A stretch of DNA of 64,000 nt, from assembly GCF_014205875.1 (NCBI RefSeq), contig NZ_JACHEN010000026.1, forward strand, positions 1 to 64,000. The letters are read 5' to 3'. This document shows, in pieces, positions 53,561 through 63,250 of this stretch. Position 1 is the first letter of the stretch. The number at the start of each line of letters is the position of its first letter. The DNA comes from Anaerosolibacter carboniphilus (GTDB lineage Bacteria; Bacillota; Clostridia; Peptostreptococcales; Thermotaleaceae). Under the pieces are notes generated by a model, which made no database searches, had not been told where the DNA came from, and saw only the letters and a program-made list of their open reading frames with translations. The translations under genes and the position numbers were made by a program.

Positions 53561-53648
53561 AGTATACCTCCTTAGATGTTTTATTGGGTACGAAGCGTGA
53601 TTTAACCTATAGAAAATACTATATGACGAGTAAAGATCTATGTCATGC

Positions 53649-53682
53649 AAAGAAAAATATCCATGCCGAAAAAAGCATGGAT
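53649..53682 (-). terminator. Riboswitch-linked terminator
   Basis: On the minus strand ATCCATGC pairs with GCATGGAT, followed by ATTTTTCTTT. It directly follows the riboswitch aptamer and precedes the start codon by about 90 bases, so it is the expression platform. Confidence 0.8.
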
Positions 53683-53689
53683 AGATGCA

Positions 53690-53785
53690 TTCTCATCGGC
53701 AGCCCGGCGATCATAGCTTACACCTTAGACCCGTAGCTTTGCGTCACCACCTTTCAGCAGCTTTGCCCTTTACAAGTTGTTTGAT
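53690..53785 (-). ncRNA. Cyclic di-GMP-I riboswitch (GEMM)
   Basis: The minus strand contains, in order, AAAGGGCAAAG, the GAAAGG tetraloop-type segment, GTGACGCAAAGCTACGGG, TCTAAGG and a CCGGGCTGCCG end, the conserved landmarks of the GEMM/c-di-GMP-I aptamer. A terminator follows. Ligand binding most likely changes termination of the stalk-domain gene. Whether it turns the gene on or off cannot be read from the sequence. Confidence 0.92.
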
Positions 53786-53937
53786 CACGTATAAATATAA
53801 TTAGACAAAAAAATACATATTCCTCCAATGATAAACCGACAAAAAACGACAATGAAAAATTTGACAGGGTTTCTTTTAGAGGTGTAAATGGATGATGGTA
53901 TTTAACAAATCATTTATTAAGTGAATTATAGCTAGCC

Positions 53938-53966
53938 TTGACATAGAGATGAGGTTTTATTAGAAT
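53938..53966 (+). promoter_or_regulatory. Promoter of the rsgA leader transcript
   Basis: TTGACA (53938-53943), 17-base spacer, TAGAAT (53961-53966). The transcript would carry a leader of roughly 330 bases before the GTPase start. Confidence 0.7.
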
Positions 53967-54019
53967 AAAGTTGTATAGTTTCTTTATAAAATTTATAATC
54001 CATAAAGGAGTGATGATAT

Positions 54020-54055
54020 ATGAAGACATTCAGCATAGAGGTGATCGTAAAATAA
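54020..54055 (+). CDS. 11-residue leader peptide before rsgA
   Basis: ATG at 54020 preceded by AAGGAGTGATGATAT; the peptide is MKTFSIEVIVK. The strong ribosome site for such a short frame, and the structured RNA and terminator that follow, suggest a regulatory role. Confidence 0.5.
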   Translation: MKTFSIEVIVK

Positions 54056-54067
54056 CTGAATAGGGTT

Positions 54068-54285
54068 TAGAAAATAGGTGGCTAAAAATATTCAAGCCTA
54101 TGGACAGGCTTTATTGTTGTACCTATTTTCTAGAAAACTAGGAACCATCAATAGGTCTATAAGGGAGTCATGTATGACTCAAGCATTGACACACGGTAGG
54201 TTTATCGTGTTTTTTGATTTTTTGTCAATGTATTATATCCCATGGTTGGTAAATTTCCATGGGATTTTTATTTTCATTTTTAATA
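54068..54285 (+). promoter_or_regulatory. Structured leader and terminator before rsgA
   Basis: A perfect 12-bp stem (54068-54079 with 54121-54132) encloses an inner hairpin (54094-54099 with 54106-54111). Its ACCTATT arm could instead pair with AATAGGT near 54149-54155, giving an alternative fold. Further down, CCCATGG (54239-54245) pairs with CCATGGG (54257-54263) and is followed by T-rich sequence: a terminator just before the ribosome site. The frame 54078-54296 covering it is not a gene. Confidence 0.65.
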
Positions 54286-54300
54286 ATGGAGGATGATCGC

Positions 54301-55371
54301 TTGAATAAATATCTTAAAAAATTAGGTTGGGATGATTTTTATCAATCTCATTTTGAAAAGCAGTATGACGAAACCTATAGCGTTGGAAGAGTAGCCATTG
54401 AGCATACCCATATGTATACGATCTATAGTGAATATGGGGAGTTATTAGGAGAATTATCTGGAAAGATGCGCCATGGGGCTGTAGGACGTGAGGATTTTCC
54501 TGCGGTAGGAGATTGGGTAGTGATTTCAGCAAGACCAGAAGAGAAAAGAGCAACGATTTACGGGGTACTCCCCAGGAAAAGCAAGTTTTCTCGAAAAGTT
54601 GCAGGAAGAAGCGTAGAGGAGCAGATCGTTGCTGCCAACGTGGATATACTATTTTTGTTTAATGCTTTGAATGGAGATTTTAATATTCGAAGGATTGAGC
54701 GGTATTTGATCTTGGCTTGGGAAAGTGGTGCAAATCCTGTGATTATCCTAAGCAAGGCAGATCTATGTCACGATGTGGAGGAAAAGGTAAGGGCTGTGGA
54801 GGAAGTTGCCATTGGGGTGCCTGTCCATGTGATTAGCTCCTTGAAAAGGGAAGGTATTGTCGATTTGTATCCTTACTTGGGAGAAGGAAAAACCATTGCT
54901 TTGCTGGGATCATCAGGGGTAGGAAAGTCGACCTTTATCAATACATTGGTGGGAACGGAAGTCCTTAAGACCCAGGAGGTCCGGGAGGGAGACGACAGAG
55001 GCAAGCATACGACGACCCACCGAGAGCTGATTCTTTTGCCAGGTGGGGGGCTCATCATTGATACGCCAGGGATGAGAGAGTTGCAGTTATGGCATGGAAA
55101 TGAAGGGATGGGGGAGACGTTTGAGGACATTGAGGCTCTAGCCACTGAATGCTTTTTTAAGGATTGCAGTCACGAAAATGAACCCCGCTGTGCAATCAAA
55201 GAGGCCATGGCAAACGGAAGTCTAAGTGAGGAGCGGTTTAGCAACTACAGAAAACTTCAACGAGAACTTCTCTACTTAGAGCGAAAACAAGATAAGCAAG
55301 CTCAGGCAGCAGAAAAGGAAAAGTGGAAGAAGATCCATAAAGAATTAAAGGCGAGCTATAAAAAAAGATAG
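54301..55371 (+). CDS. rsgA: RsgA-type ribosome-associated GTPase
   Basis: A 356-residue circularly permuted GTPase. An N-terminal OB fold (about 1-95) precedes the GTPase with motifs in permuted order: LSKAD (G4), GSSGVGKST (G1), a TTTHR switch (G2), DTPG (G3). The C-terminal zinc domain shows [14 protein letters not shown]. RsgA matures the 30S subunit. The start is a TTG at 54301, eight bases from GGAGG; the ATG at 54286 has no ribosome site. The longer C-terminal tail and separate leader hint that it may be a second, regulated paralogue rather than the housekeeping copy. Confidence 0.88.
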   Translation: MNKYLKKLGWDDFYQSHFEKQYDETYSVGRVAIEHTHMYTIYSEYGELLGELSGKMRHGAVGREDFPAVGDWVVISARPEEKRATIYGVLPRKSKFSRKVAGRSVEEQIVAANVDILFLFNALNGDFNIRRIERYLILAWESGANPVIILSKADLCHDVEEKVRAVEEVAIGVPVHVISSLKREGIVDLYPYLGEGKTIALLGSSGVGKSTFINTLVGTEVLKTQEVREGDDRGKHTTTHRELILLPGGGLIIDTPGMRELQLWHGNEGMGETFEDIEALATECFFKDCSHENEPRCAIKEAMANGSLSEERFSNYRKLQRELLYLERKQDKQAQAAEKEKWKKIHKELKASYKKR

Positions 55372-55407
55372 AGCTGTGGAAGCGCACAGATCAAGATTGA
55401 GAAAAAA

Positions 55408-55512
55408 CTGTAGGGGCGTGCATTGCACGTCCGTTTTCCAGTAGGGGCGATCAGTGATCGCCCGCTACTTATCTCTAGGGCCTAAGGGCGATTCGTGAAT
55501 CGCCCCTACAGT
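55408..55512. repeat. Dispersed palindromic repeat cluster 3
   Basis: Three palindromes in a row: GGCGTGCATTGCACGTCC (about 55415-55432), GTAGGGGCGATCAGTGATCG with its end (55441-55468) and GGGCGATTCGTGAATCGCCC (55486-55505). The cluster is bounded by ACTGTAGGGGCG on the left and CGCCCCTACAGT on the right, an inverted pair like cluster 2. Confidence 0.8.
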
Positions 55513-55640
55513 CTCAACCTTAACCTATTGTCAGTTTACAACTTAATTGAAATAATATTTTGAAAACAGTATCAAATTTATGTACAGGCTCAAATCATGC
55601 TGTGATATAATGAAGCTATAACTTTGAAGGGGGCATGAGG

Positions 55641-56147
55641 ATGAGAAAAATGGGGGTAGTAGCAGTACTGATGATGCTGTTTGTATTATTGTCAGGCTGT
55701 GGGGAAAGTGGAGAGTATTTTACATATAAAGGCTTGGATGAAGATTGGAGTATTCAGCTGCCTAAGACTTTTGAAAAAGCCAATGAAGAAAAAAATGAGC
55801 AATTAAAGATGAGCTTAACAATTTTCAAAGATAATCAAGGAAGAATTTTAAATATCGGAGAGATTCTGGATTCAAGTATTGAGGTGAATGAAGAAACCTT
55901 AAAGGAAGAAGTAGCTTTGGATTCCTATCTTCATTTGGAGCGAACAGAGACCATCGATTTAAAAAGTGTAGGTACCCTCTATGGGGCCCTTATTGAGGAT
56001 CATTCTACGGGCCAGTTCATGCTGTACTATAAGCTAAAGCTTGAGGACAAGGTGTTAACCTTTATTCTGCAACAGAAGGAAGAATTTACATTGGAAGAGG
56101 AAGCGAAAGTCAAAAGTATGATGACTACTTTGAAAAAACTGAAATAA
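55641..56147 (+). CDS. Lipoprotein of unknown function
   Basis: A 168-residue exported lipoprotein with signal peptide and lipobox (MLFVLLSGCGES; lipidated Cys at about 21). The mature part is a small, charged alpha/beta domain (WSIQLPKTFEKANEEKNEQ, GALIEDHSTGQFMLYYKL) that is not recognised, although such domains are common among Gram-positive lipoproteins. The ATG at 55641 is eight bases from AAGGGGG; the ATG at 55635 is too close. It has its own terminator. Confidence 0.8.
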   Translation: MRKMGVVAVLMMLFVLLSGCGESGEYFTYKGLDEDWSIQLPKTFEKANEEKNEQLKMSLTIFKDNQGRILNIGEILDSSIEVNEETLKEEVALDSYLHLERTETIDLKSVGTLYGALIEDHSTGQFMLYYKLKLEDKVLTFILQQKEEFTLEEEAKVKSMMTTLKKLK

Positions 56148-56170
56148 AAGTACTTCCAATATTTCACAAG

Positions 56171-56205
56171 ATGCCCTTCACCTACAAAGGTGGAGGGTAT
56201 TTTCT
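56171..56205 (+). terminator. Terminator after the lipoprotein gene
   Basis: ATGCCCTTCACC pairs with GGTGGAGGGTAT (with G-U pairs) and is followed by TTTC. Confidence 0.7.
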
Positions 56206-56277
56206 ACATATTAGAGCATGAAATGCTTTTGTTCAGATGGTATAATTGAGTTGGAAAAGCAAAAGGGGGTGGAGGAT

Positions 56278-59200
56278 ATGAGCATTCGATATATCTTTGG
56301 AAGATCAGGAAGGGGTAAGACCCATTATATATTGGAAGAAATCAAGGCGCGTTTGAAAGAAGATCCTGATCATAAGCTGATTTTGATTGTACCTGATCAG
56401 TTTACGCTCCAGGCAGAGCGGGATCTAATAGAGAAGCTGAAGCTTCCTGGTATCCTCAAAGTGGAAGTGCTAAGCTTTACAAGGCTTGCCCACAATGTGT
56501 TGAATGAAGTAGGTGGCCGTACGAGGGTACATATCAACGACCAGGGAAAAAGCATGGTCTTAAGGAAAGTAATTGATGCTGGTGAAAAGCAACTGACAAT
56601 TTATCGTAAAATTTCTCAACAGGAAGGCTTTATTGAAAAGTTCTGTCAGCTACTATGCGAGTTGAAACAGCATGATGTGAAGCCTGGAGATTTAGTAATA
56701 CAAGGAGAAGCGTTAGAGGAGGATAGCATCCTTCGCAGCAAACTCCAGGACATTGCTTACATATATGAACAGTTTGACCAATCTTTACAGGGAAACTATA
56801 TCGATACGGAAGATTATATGAATATGATGGCGGATAAGCTCGAACAAGCACAATTCCTTCAAGGTGCAGAAATTTGGATTGACGGCTTCAATAGCTTTAC
56901 GCCACAGATTTATCGTATACTGGAGAAACTGATGCTGGTGGCGAAGCGGATAACTGTTAGCTTTACCATGGACTTTGCAGGACGGGAAAGGGATGGAGAT
57001 CTCTTTAAAATTTCAGAAACTACCTATGGGCGACTTCATGAGATTGCTCTGAATCTGGGGCTGCCGGGAGAGATCATTGACCTGGAAGCCATGGCTTACC
57101 ACGATTCCAAGAAGCCACCCGAGCTTCTACACTTGGAGAGAGAGCTGTATGCCTATCCTTATGTACCTTATCCAGGAGAGGTAAAAAACCTTGAACTTTT
57201 TGCAGGTATCAATCTCCATACGGAGATAGAGACCATGGCAGCCCAGATTCTTTATTTGATACGGGACAAAGGGCATCGTTGGAATGACATTGCAGTGGTG
57301 TGTGGTGATTTGGAAAGCTATGGAACCTTGATCAAGCGAGTTTTCGAAGAGTATGAGATTCCTTATTTTCTAGATCAAAAAAGGCCTATTTCCAATAATC
57401 CATTAATTTTGTTTTTATTATCAGCGTTGATAACAATTCAGCGGGGATATCGTTATGAGGATATCTTTCGATTGCTGAAGACAGGATTTGGAGGGTTATC
57501 CAGTGAAGAATATGAGGAACTGGAAAACTATGTTCTCCGATATGGGATACAAGGCAATCGATGGAAGGAAGATTTTGATCGGGGAGAAGTAGATGTTATA
57601 GAAAGCGTGAACAGTTGGCGTGTACGTCTGATCAATCCCATAGAAAAACTTGAGAAGAAAATAAAGGGTAAAAAGACTGTAGCAGAGATGACTCGGGCCC
57701 TGTATGATTATTTAGAAGAAGTAGATGTCCATGGAAAGTTGCAGGACTGGGTGGAGGAACTCCGAGACAAAGGGCAGCACGAGCATGTTAATGAGAATGC
57801 CCAGATCTGGAATATTATCTTGGATACCTTTGACCAACTGGTAGAAATTTTAGGAGAACAGCGGATCACTTTAAAGGAGTACATACGAATCTTGGATGCT
57901 GGTTTTGCTTCTTTGGAAGTGGGAATCATCCCAACCACCATCGACCAAATATTGATTGGAAATATCCAAAGATCTAAAAGCCATGATATAAAGGCTCTTT
58001 TTGTACTTGGTGTAAATGATGGCGTTTTACCCTCAGGGAAGGATGAGGATGGCATTCTTGCAGAGAGGGAAAAGCTCGTGATGAAGGAAATGGGACTAGT
58101 GCTGGGAACAGATCGTGAGCGAAAGGCATATGAAGAAAAGTTCAATATTTATTCAGCTTTTAGCCGTCCCAGTGAATATCTATGGCTAAGTTACGCCCTG
58201 GCTGATCAAGAGGGAAAAGCCATGCGTCCGTCGATCCTCATGGACAGGGTGAAGAAAATCTTCAAAGGAATTCAAGTAAAGAGTGATGTGGTGAACGATG
58301 TGCAACATCAGCTCCATATGATTGCAACGAAAAACAGCACTTTTAAATATTTGGTGGAAAACATGCGTTTGAATCTGGATGGAAAGCCCATGGAAGCTAT
58401 GTGGTGGGATGTATATGAGTGGTATTATGGACAGGATGAATGGAAGGCAAAAAGAGAAGCCATTGCAGAGGGGTTCTTTCATCAGAACCAGGTGGATTAC
58501 CTAGGAGACTATCAGGCCAAGGCCCTATACCAAACGCCTATACGTTCCAGTGTATCTAGGCTGGAGCAATTTGTGAACTGTCCTTTTGCCCATTTTGTAA
58601 AGTATGGATTGAAGCCCAAGGAGAGGGATTACTTTAAGGTGGAGGCCCCTGATATTGGAGAATTGTTCCATCATGCCATGGAGGATTTCACCAAGGCATT
58701 GAAAGACAGTGGACAAAGCTGGCGAGAGTTGGACAAGAATCAGTGTGATGAGATGATAGATCGGGTGATTGATGGGGTTGTACCCAATTATAATCATGGG
58801 GTGATGTTCAGTACCCATCGTTATAGATATTTAGTGAACCGATTAAAGCGGATTAGCCGTAGAGCGGTATGGACCATGACAGAGCATCTGAAACGCAGCA
58901 GTTTTGAGCCAATGGGGTATGAGGTAAGCTTTGGACAAGGTGGGTACTACCCTCCTATAGAGATTGAGCTGGCTGATGGAGAAAAGCTGTATCTTGAGGG
59001 AAGGATTGATCGGGTAGACATCCTGGAGGAGGATGAAGCCTGTTATATAAAAATCATGGATTACAAGTCGGGTAAGAAGGACTTTAGTCTATCCAATGTC
59101 TATCATGGTTTTGAACTACAACTCATGATTTATTTGGATGCGGTTTTGTCCCATCACGGGAATACAAACAAGAAGAATACAATACCGGCGGGTGTTTTCT

Positions 59201-59685
59201 ATTTTAGAATTGATGATCCCCTGGTGAAGACCGATGAAAAGATTGCAGAGACCATTGAGAAGGAAATAAGAAGAAGATTGAAGCTGAAAGGATTGGCCTT
59301 GCGGGATGTGCGAATTGTCCGAGAGTTAGATCGGGAAATCGATGGGCATTCTGACATTATTCCCGTGGCGGTAAGCAAAAATGGAGAGTTTTACAAAAAT
59401 TCTTCGGCGATAGATGGTGAAGCTTTTACGGCTTTGATCGGCCATGTGAGAGGACTTGTCAAGGAGATTACCTATGAGATGATGAAAGGTAATGTCCGGA
59501 TTGCGCCATCGAAAAATAATAAGCAGGTAGCCTGTGAATTTTGTTCTTACAAAGGTATTTGTCAATTTGATAATTTGCTTGAGGACAACCAATATCGGAA
59601 TATTGAGAAGCTTAGTGACGAGGAAGTCATGAAACGAATGGCACCACGGAGAGGGGAGGTAGATGGAGATGGTAAGGTGGACTGA
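56278..59685 (+). CDS. addB: AddB helicase/nuclease subunit
   Basis: A 1135-residue AddB (RexB), partner of AddA in processing double-strand DNA ends for recombination. It has an N-terminal Walker A (FGRSGRGKTHYI), a degenerate helicase core and a C-terminal RecB-type nuclease with IKIMDYKSGKKDF. Cysteines in FVNCPFAHF and in CEFCSYKGICQF frame the nuclease and should hold the AddB [4Fe-4S] cluster. The ATG at 56278 follows GGTGGAGGAT. It overlaps addA by 17 bases. Confidence 0.95.
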   Translation: MSIRYIFGRSGRGKTHYILEEIKARLKEDPDHKLILIVPDQFTLQAERDLIEKLKLPGILKVEVLSFTRLAHNVLNEVGGRTRVHINDQGKSMVLRKVIDAGEKQLTIYRKISQQEGFIEKFCQLLCELKQHDVKPGDLVIQGEALEEDSILRSKLQDIAYIYEQFDQSLQGNYIDTEDYMNMMADKLEQAQFLQGAEIWIDGFNSFTPQIYRILEKLMLVAKRITVSFTMDFAGRERDGDLFKISETTYGRLHEIALNLGLPGEIIDLEAMAYHDSKKPPELLHLERELYAYPYVPYPGEVKNLELFAGINLHTEIETMAAQILYLIRDKGHRWNDIAVVCGDLESYGTLIKRVFEEYEIPYFLDQKRPISNNPLILFLLSALITIQRGYRYEDIFRLLKTGFGGLSSEEYEELENYVLRYGIQGNRWKEDFDRGEVDVIESVNSWRVRLINPIEKLEKKIKGKKTVAEMTRALYDYLEEVDVHGKLQDWVEELRDKGQHEHVNENAQIWNIILDTFDQLVEILGEQRITLKEYIRILDAGFASLEVGIIPTTIDQILIGNIQRSKSHDIKALFVLGVNDGVLPSGKDEDGILAEREKLVMKEMGLVLGTDRERKAYEEKFNIYSAFSRPSEYLWLSYALADQEGKAMRPSILMDRVKKIFKGIQVKSDVVNDVQHQLHMIATKNSTFKYLVENMRLNLDGKPMEAMWWDVYEWYYGQDEWKAKREAIAEGFFHQNQVDYLGDYQAKALYQTPIRSSVSRLEQFVNCPFAHFVKYGLKPKERDYFKVEAPDIGELFHHAMEDFTKALKDSGQSWRELDKNQCDEMIDRVIDGVVPNYNHGVMFSTHRYRYLVNRLKRISRRAVWTMTEHLKRSSFEPMGYEVSFGQGGYYPPIEIELADGEKLYLEGRIDRVDILEEDEACYIKIMDYKSGKKDFSLSNVYHGFELQLMIYLDAVLSHHGNTNKKNTIPAGVFYFRIDDPLVKTDEKIAETIEKEIRRRLKLKGLALRDVRIVRELDREIDGHSDIIPVAVSKNGEFYKNSSAIDGEAFTALIGHVRGLVKEITYEMMKGNVRIAPSKNNKQVACEFCSYKGICQFDNLLEDNQYRNIEKLSDEEVMKRMAPRRGEVDGDGKVD

Positions 59686-62600
59686 AGGACAACAGCAAGC
59701 CATCGATGCCCGAAAAAGTAATCTTCTGGTAGCAGCGGCGGCGGGCTCTGGAAAAACAGCAGTACTGGTAGAACGAATTATTCAGTTGATCATCAAAGAT
59801 CGTGTAGATATAGATGGCCTATTGATCGTTACCTTTACCAATGCTGCTGCAGGAGAGATGCGGGAAAGAATTGGAGCTGCGTTACTTCAGGAAATGGAGA
59901 AGGGCAATGAAAATGAAGAGCACTTGAGAAGGCAGATGAATCTGCTGAATCGCGCTTCCATCAGTACGCTCCATTCATTTTGTATCGATGTGGTACGAAA
60001 ATATTTCCATCTCTTGGAGGTAGATCCTAATTTTCGGATTGGGGATAGTACAGAAACTAGCATTATGAAGATGGAGGCCATTGAAGAGCTTTTTGAGGGA
60101 GAATATGAAAAGTCTGACGATACGTTTATTGGCCTTGTGGAAAGATTTGGTGCCACCAAGCACGATCTTCCCCTTCAAGGTTTGGTTATGGGGCTTTATG
60201 AATTTATTCAAAGTCAACCCTATCCCCTCAACTGGCTGAAGGAAAAAATAGAGGATTTTTCTATGGACTTATTCCAATTTGAAGAAAGTCCTTGGTATCA
60301 AGCCATACGAGATCAGATTGAAGTTGAACTCATGGGTGCCAAGGAAGCCTTTGAAGAAGGAAAGCTGGGGTGTGAGAAATCTGGTGGACCGGAAGGATAT
60401 CGAGAGGCAATACTAGATGACCTGAGGATTGTGGAGGAACTTTTGATAGGAATCCGAACAAGCCTGTCTTGCTTTTATGAGGTTCTTCAAACCGTAAACC
60501 ACAAGCGGTTGGGAAAAATCCCAAAGGGCGTAGAAGAGACTTTGAAGGATGAGGTAAAGGCAGCCAGGGAAAAGGGTAAGGATATTCTAAAGGGGATTCA
60601 TGAAAGCGTCCTCAGTAAAAAACCTGAGGCCTATATACAGGATTTGAATGATCTCTACCCCTATATGGTCTATTTGTTCCAGATGATCAACGATTTTCAT
60701 CAGTTGTATAAAGAGAAAAAGCAGGAAAAGGGAATTGTAGATTTTAATGATTTGGAGCATTTTGCTTTAGATGCTTTAACCCATGAACAGGTAGCAAAAG
60801 AATATCAGAGAAAATTTGAGTATATATTTGTGGACGAATATCAGGATAGTAATATCGTACAAGAGACGATTTTAAGTCATATAAAGAAAGAAGACAATCT
60901 CTTTATGGTGGGAGACGTGAAGCAGAGTATTTATCGTTTCCGGCTGGCAGATCCGTCCCTTTTCATCCAGAAATATGAAACCTTTGAGCGGGCAGAGGGG
61001 ACCATCTGTAGAAGAATCGATCTTAGTAAGAACTTCAGAAGCAGAGTACAGATCATCGATGGTGTAAACTACATATTTAAACATATCATGACAAAGGAAT
61101 TTGGAGAGATTGATTACGACGAAAGTGCCTATCTATACAAGGGCGCCGATGATCAGCCTATAGAAGATCCTTCCATCGAACTTTTTCTGTTGGACAAAGG
61201 GAGCCAATTTGATGAAGAAGAACTGTTGGAAGAATTGGAAGCGTTGGAGGATCCCATGATGGAAGCCAGGATCGCTGCCAAAAGGATCAAGGAATTATTG
61301 AATACCCAAATCTTTGATCACAAACTTCAGGAGTATCGGCAAGTAGAATATCGAGATATTGTTATTCTCTTAAGAACCACCAAGAGCTGGGCTCAAGGGT
61401 TTTTAGAAACTTTCATGGCAGAGGGTATCCCTGCTTATGCCGATGTGAATGCGGGGTATTTTGAAACCATTGAGATCAATATTTTTATGAACCTACTCAA
61501 GCTGGTAGATAACAAAAGACAGGATATCCCCCTGCTCAGCGTGATGCGTTCACCCATTGGGGGCTTTACCACAGAGGAATTAATACAGATTCGCATACAA
61601 AGCAAGTCTCCAACCTATTTCGAGGCGGTACAGGCATATATGGAACAGGATTCCGATGAACTCCAGAAAAAGCTTCGAGACTTTATGGATCGGTTGAGGT
61701 CATGGAAGGATGCGTCCAGGTATCTGAATATTGATGAGTTAATCTGGAAACTTCTCATTGATACAGGCTACTACTATTATGTAGGGTCTATGCCCGGGGG
61801 AATTCAGCGCCAGGCAAATTTGAGGATTCTTTTTGACAGAGCACGACAGTTCCAAAAAACCTCAATTAAAGGATTGTTTCATTTTATTAAGTTTATCGAC
61901 AAGCTTCAGAGCAGTAGCGGAGATATGGGAACAGCAAAGATCTTGAGTGAAAACGATAATGTGGTGCGGATCATGAGTATCCATAAAAGCAAGGGATTGG
62001 AATTTCCTGTGGTATTTGTGGCTGGAATGGGAAAGCAATTTAATCTGATGGACATCAATGCACCGGTACTATTTCATAAGGAATTGGGAGTGGGTCCTAA
62101 GTATGTAGATCCTGACCTGAGACACTATACCGATACCATTGCTAAGATTGCCATGAAAAATAGGATCCGATTGGAAACCCTATCGGAGGAGATGCGAATT
62201 CTCTATGTGGCTTACACTAGACCAAAGGACAAGCTGATCTTGATTGGTTCTATCACCAATGTTAAAAATGCTGTAAAAAGGTGGATGAAACCCATGAATC
62301 CTTTCCATCTTTCCAAGGCAAAGCGTTATCTGGACTGGGTCTGTCCTGCTCTCATGCGCCATCAGGATGGAGAAGCCTTGCGGGGGCTGGTAGACACCCA
62401 CTGGCGTCCAGGGAAAATCATAGAAGATCCTTCCCATTGGAAGATCACTTTGCTGGGGCCCCAAGATGTCCGCAGGGAAGAACGGGAAAAGAATATTCTA
62501 AAGAGAGATTTTCAGGAGTTATTAAGAAATTTCAATATGGAAACAGCTTCTGAGTTTAAAGAAGTCATCCATCAAAGATTGAATTGGATATACCCCTATG

Positions 62601-63250
62601 ATGTTGCTACGAAAATACCTTCTAAGCTTTCTGTTTCTGAAATCAAACGGTTGTCATCGAAAAAATTGGAGTACCTTGGCCATACCATACCTCCCTTGAC
62701 AAGGATGCCTAAGTTTATGGAGGGAAAAAAGCAATTTACGGGGGCTGAAAAAGGTATCATTGTGCATTTTGTCATGCAGCATGTAGACCTAAGAAGAATC
62801 CATACCTTGGAAGAGATAGAAATCCAAATCAAGGAAATGGTAGAGAAGGAACTCTTAAAGGCTGAGGAAGCTGCTTCCGTTGATAGGGAGAAGATTGTTA
62901 AATTCTTCCGAACATCCATAGGCCAAAGGATACTTCAATCTCCAAGAGTGTTTCGGGAGGTTCCTTTTAACTATATGGGAAAGGCCAAGGATGTGGTGCC
63001 TGAGTTAGAAGGTTTAAAGGAAAACCTATTAATCCAGGGAGTTATTGACTGCTATTTTGAAGAAGAGGATGGCATTGTGCTGGTAGATTATAAGACAGAC
63101 TATATGGGACAGGACAATGTGGAAGAAATCGTGACACAATATCGTGTACAAATTGATCTGTATCGAGATGCCCTGGAGGCTATTTTGAATAAGAAAGTAA
63201 AGGAAGCATATTTATATTTGTTCCATTTAGACAAAGAGGTGAAGCTATGA
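59669..63250 (+). CDS. addA: AddA helicase/nuclease subunit
   Basis: A 1193-residue UvrD-like helicase with a RecB-type nuclease at its C-terminus. Walker A AAAGSGKTAV, VDEYQDSN, GDVKQSIYRFR and IMSIHKSKGLEFPVVF are the helicase motifs, and VLVDYKTDYM is the nuclease motif. The ATG at 59669 has better spacing from GGGAGG than the ATG at 59663. It acts with AddB at broken DNA ends and is translationally coupled to addB and sbcD. Confidence 0.96.
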   Translation: MVRWTEGQQQAIDARKSNLLVAAAAGSGKTAVLVERIIQLIIKDRVDIDGLLIVTFTNAAAGEMRERIGAALLQEMEKGNENEEHLRRQMNLLNRASISTLHSFCIDVVRKYFHLLEVDPNFRIGDSTETSIMKMEAIEELFEGEYEKSDDTFIGLVERFGATKHDLPLQGLVMGLYEFIQSQPYPLNWLKEKIEDFSMDLFQFEESPWYQAIRDQIEVELMGAKEAFEEGKLGCEKSGGPEGYREAILDDLRIVEELLIGIRTSLSCFYEVLQTVNHKRLGKIPKGVEETLKDEVKAAREKGKDILKGIHESVLSKKPEAYIQDLNDLYPYMVYLFQMINDFHQLYKEKKQEKGIVDFNDLEHFALDALTHEQVAKEYQRKFEYIFVDEYQDSNIVQETILSHIKKEDNLFMVGDVKQSIYRFRLADPSLFIQKYETFERAEGTICRRIDLSKNFRSRVQIIDGVNYIFKHIMTKEFGEIDYDESAYLYKGADDQPIEDPSIELFLLDKGSQFDEEELLEELEALEDPMMEARIAAKRIKELLNTQIFDHKLQEYRQVEYRDIVILLRTTKSWAQGFLETFMAEGIPAYADVNAGYFETIEINIFMNLLKLVDNKRQDIPLLSVMRSPIGGFTTEELIQIRIQSKSPTYFEAVQAYMEQDSDELQKKLRDFMDRLRSWKDASRYLNIDELIWKLLIDTGYYYYVGSMPGGIQRQANLRILFDRARQFQKTSIKGLFHFIKFIDKLQSSSGDMGTAKILSENDNVVRIMSIHKSKGLEFPVVFVAGMGKQFNLMDINAPVLFHKELGVGPKYVDPDLRHYTDTIAKIAMKNRIRLETLSEEMRILYVAYTRPKDKLILIGSITNVKNAVKRWMKPMNPFHLSKAKRYLDWVCPALMRHQDGEALRGLVDTHWRPGKIIEDPSHWKITLLGPQDVRREEREKNILKRDFQELLRNFNMETASEFKEVIHQRLNWIYPYDVATKIPSKLSVSEIKRLSSKKLEYLGHTIPPLTRMPKFMEGKKQFTGAEKGIIVHFVMQHVDLRRIHTLEEIEIQIKEMVEKELLKAEEAASVDREKIVKFFRTSIGQRILQSPRVFREVPFNYMGKAKDVVPELEGLKENLLIQGVIDCYFEEEDGIVLVDYKTDYMGQDNVEEIVTQYRVQIDLYRDALEAILNKKVKEAYLYLFHLDKEVKL

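Noticed and set aside
54078..54296. 72-residue frame before rsgA
   Set aside because: It spans the structured leader and terminator and has no ribosome site.
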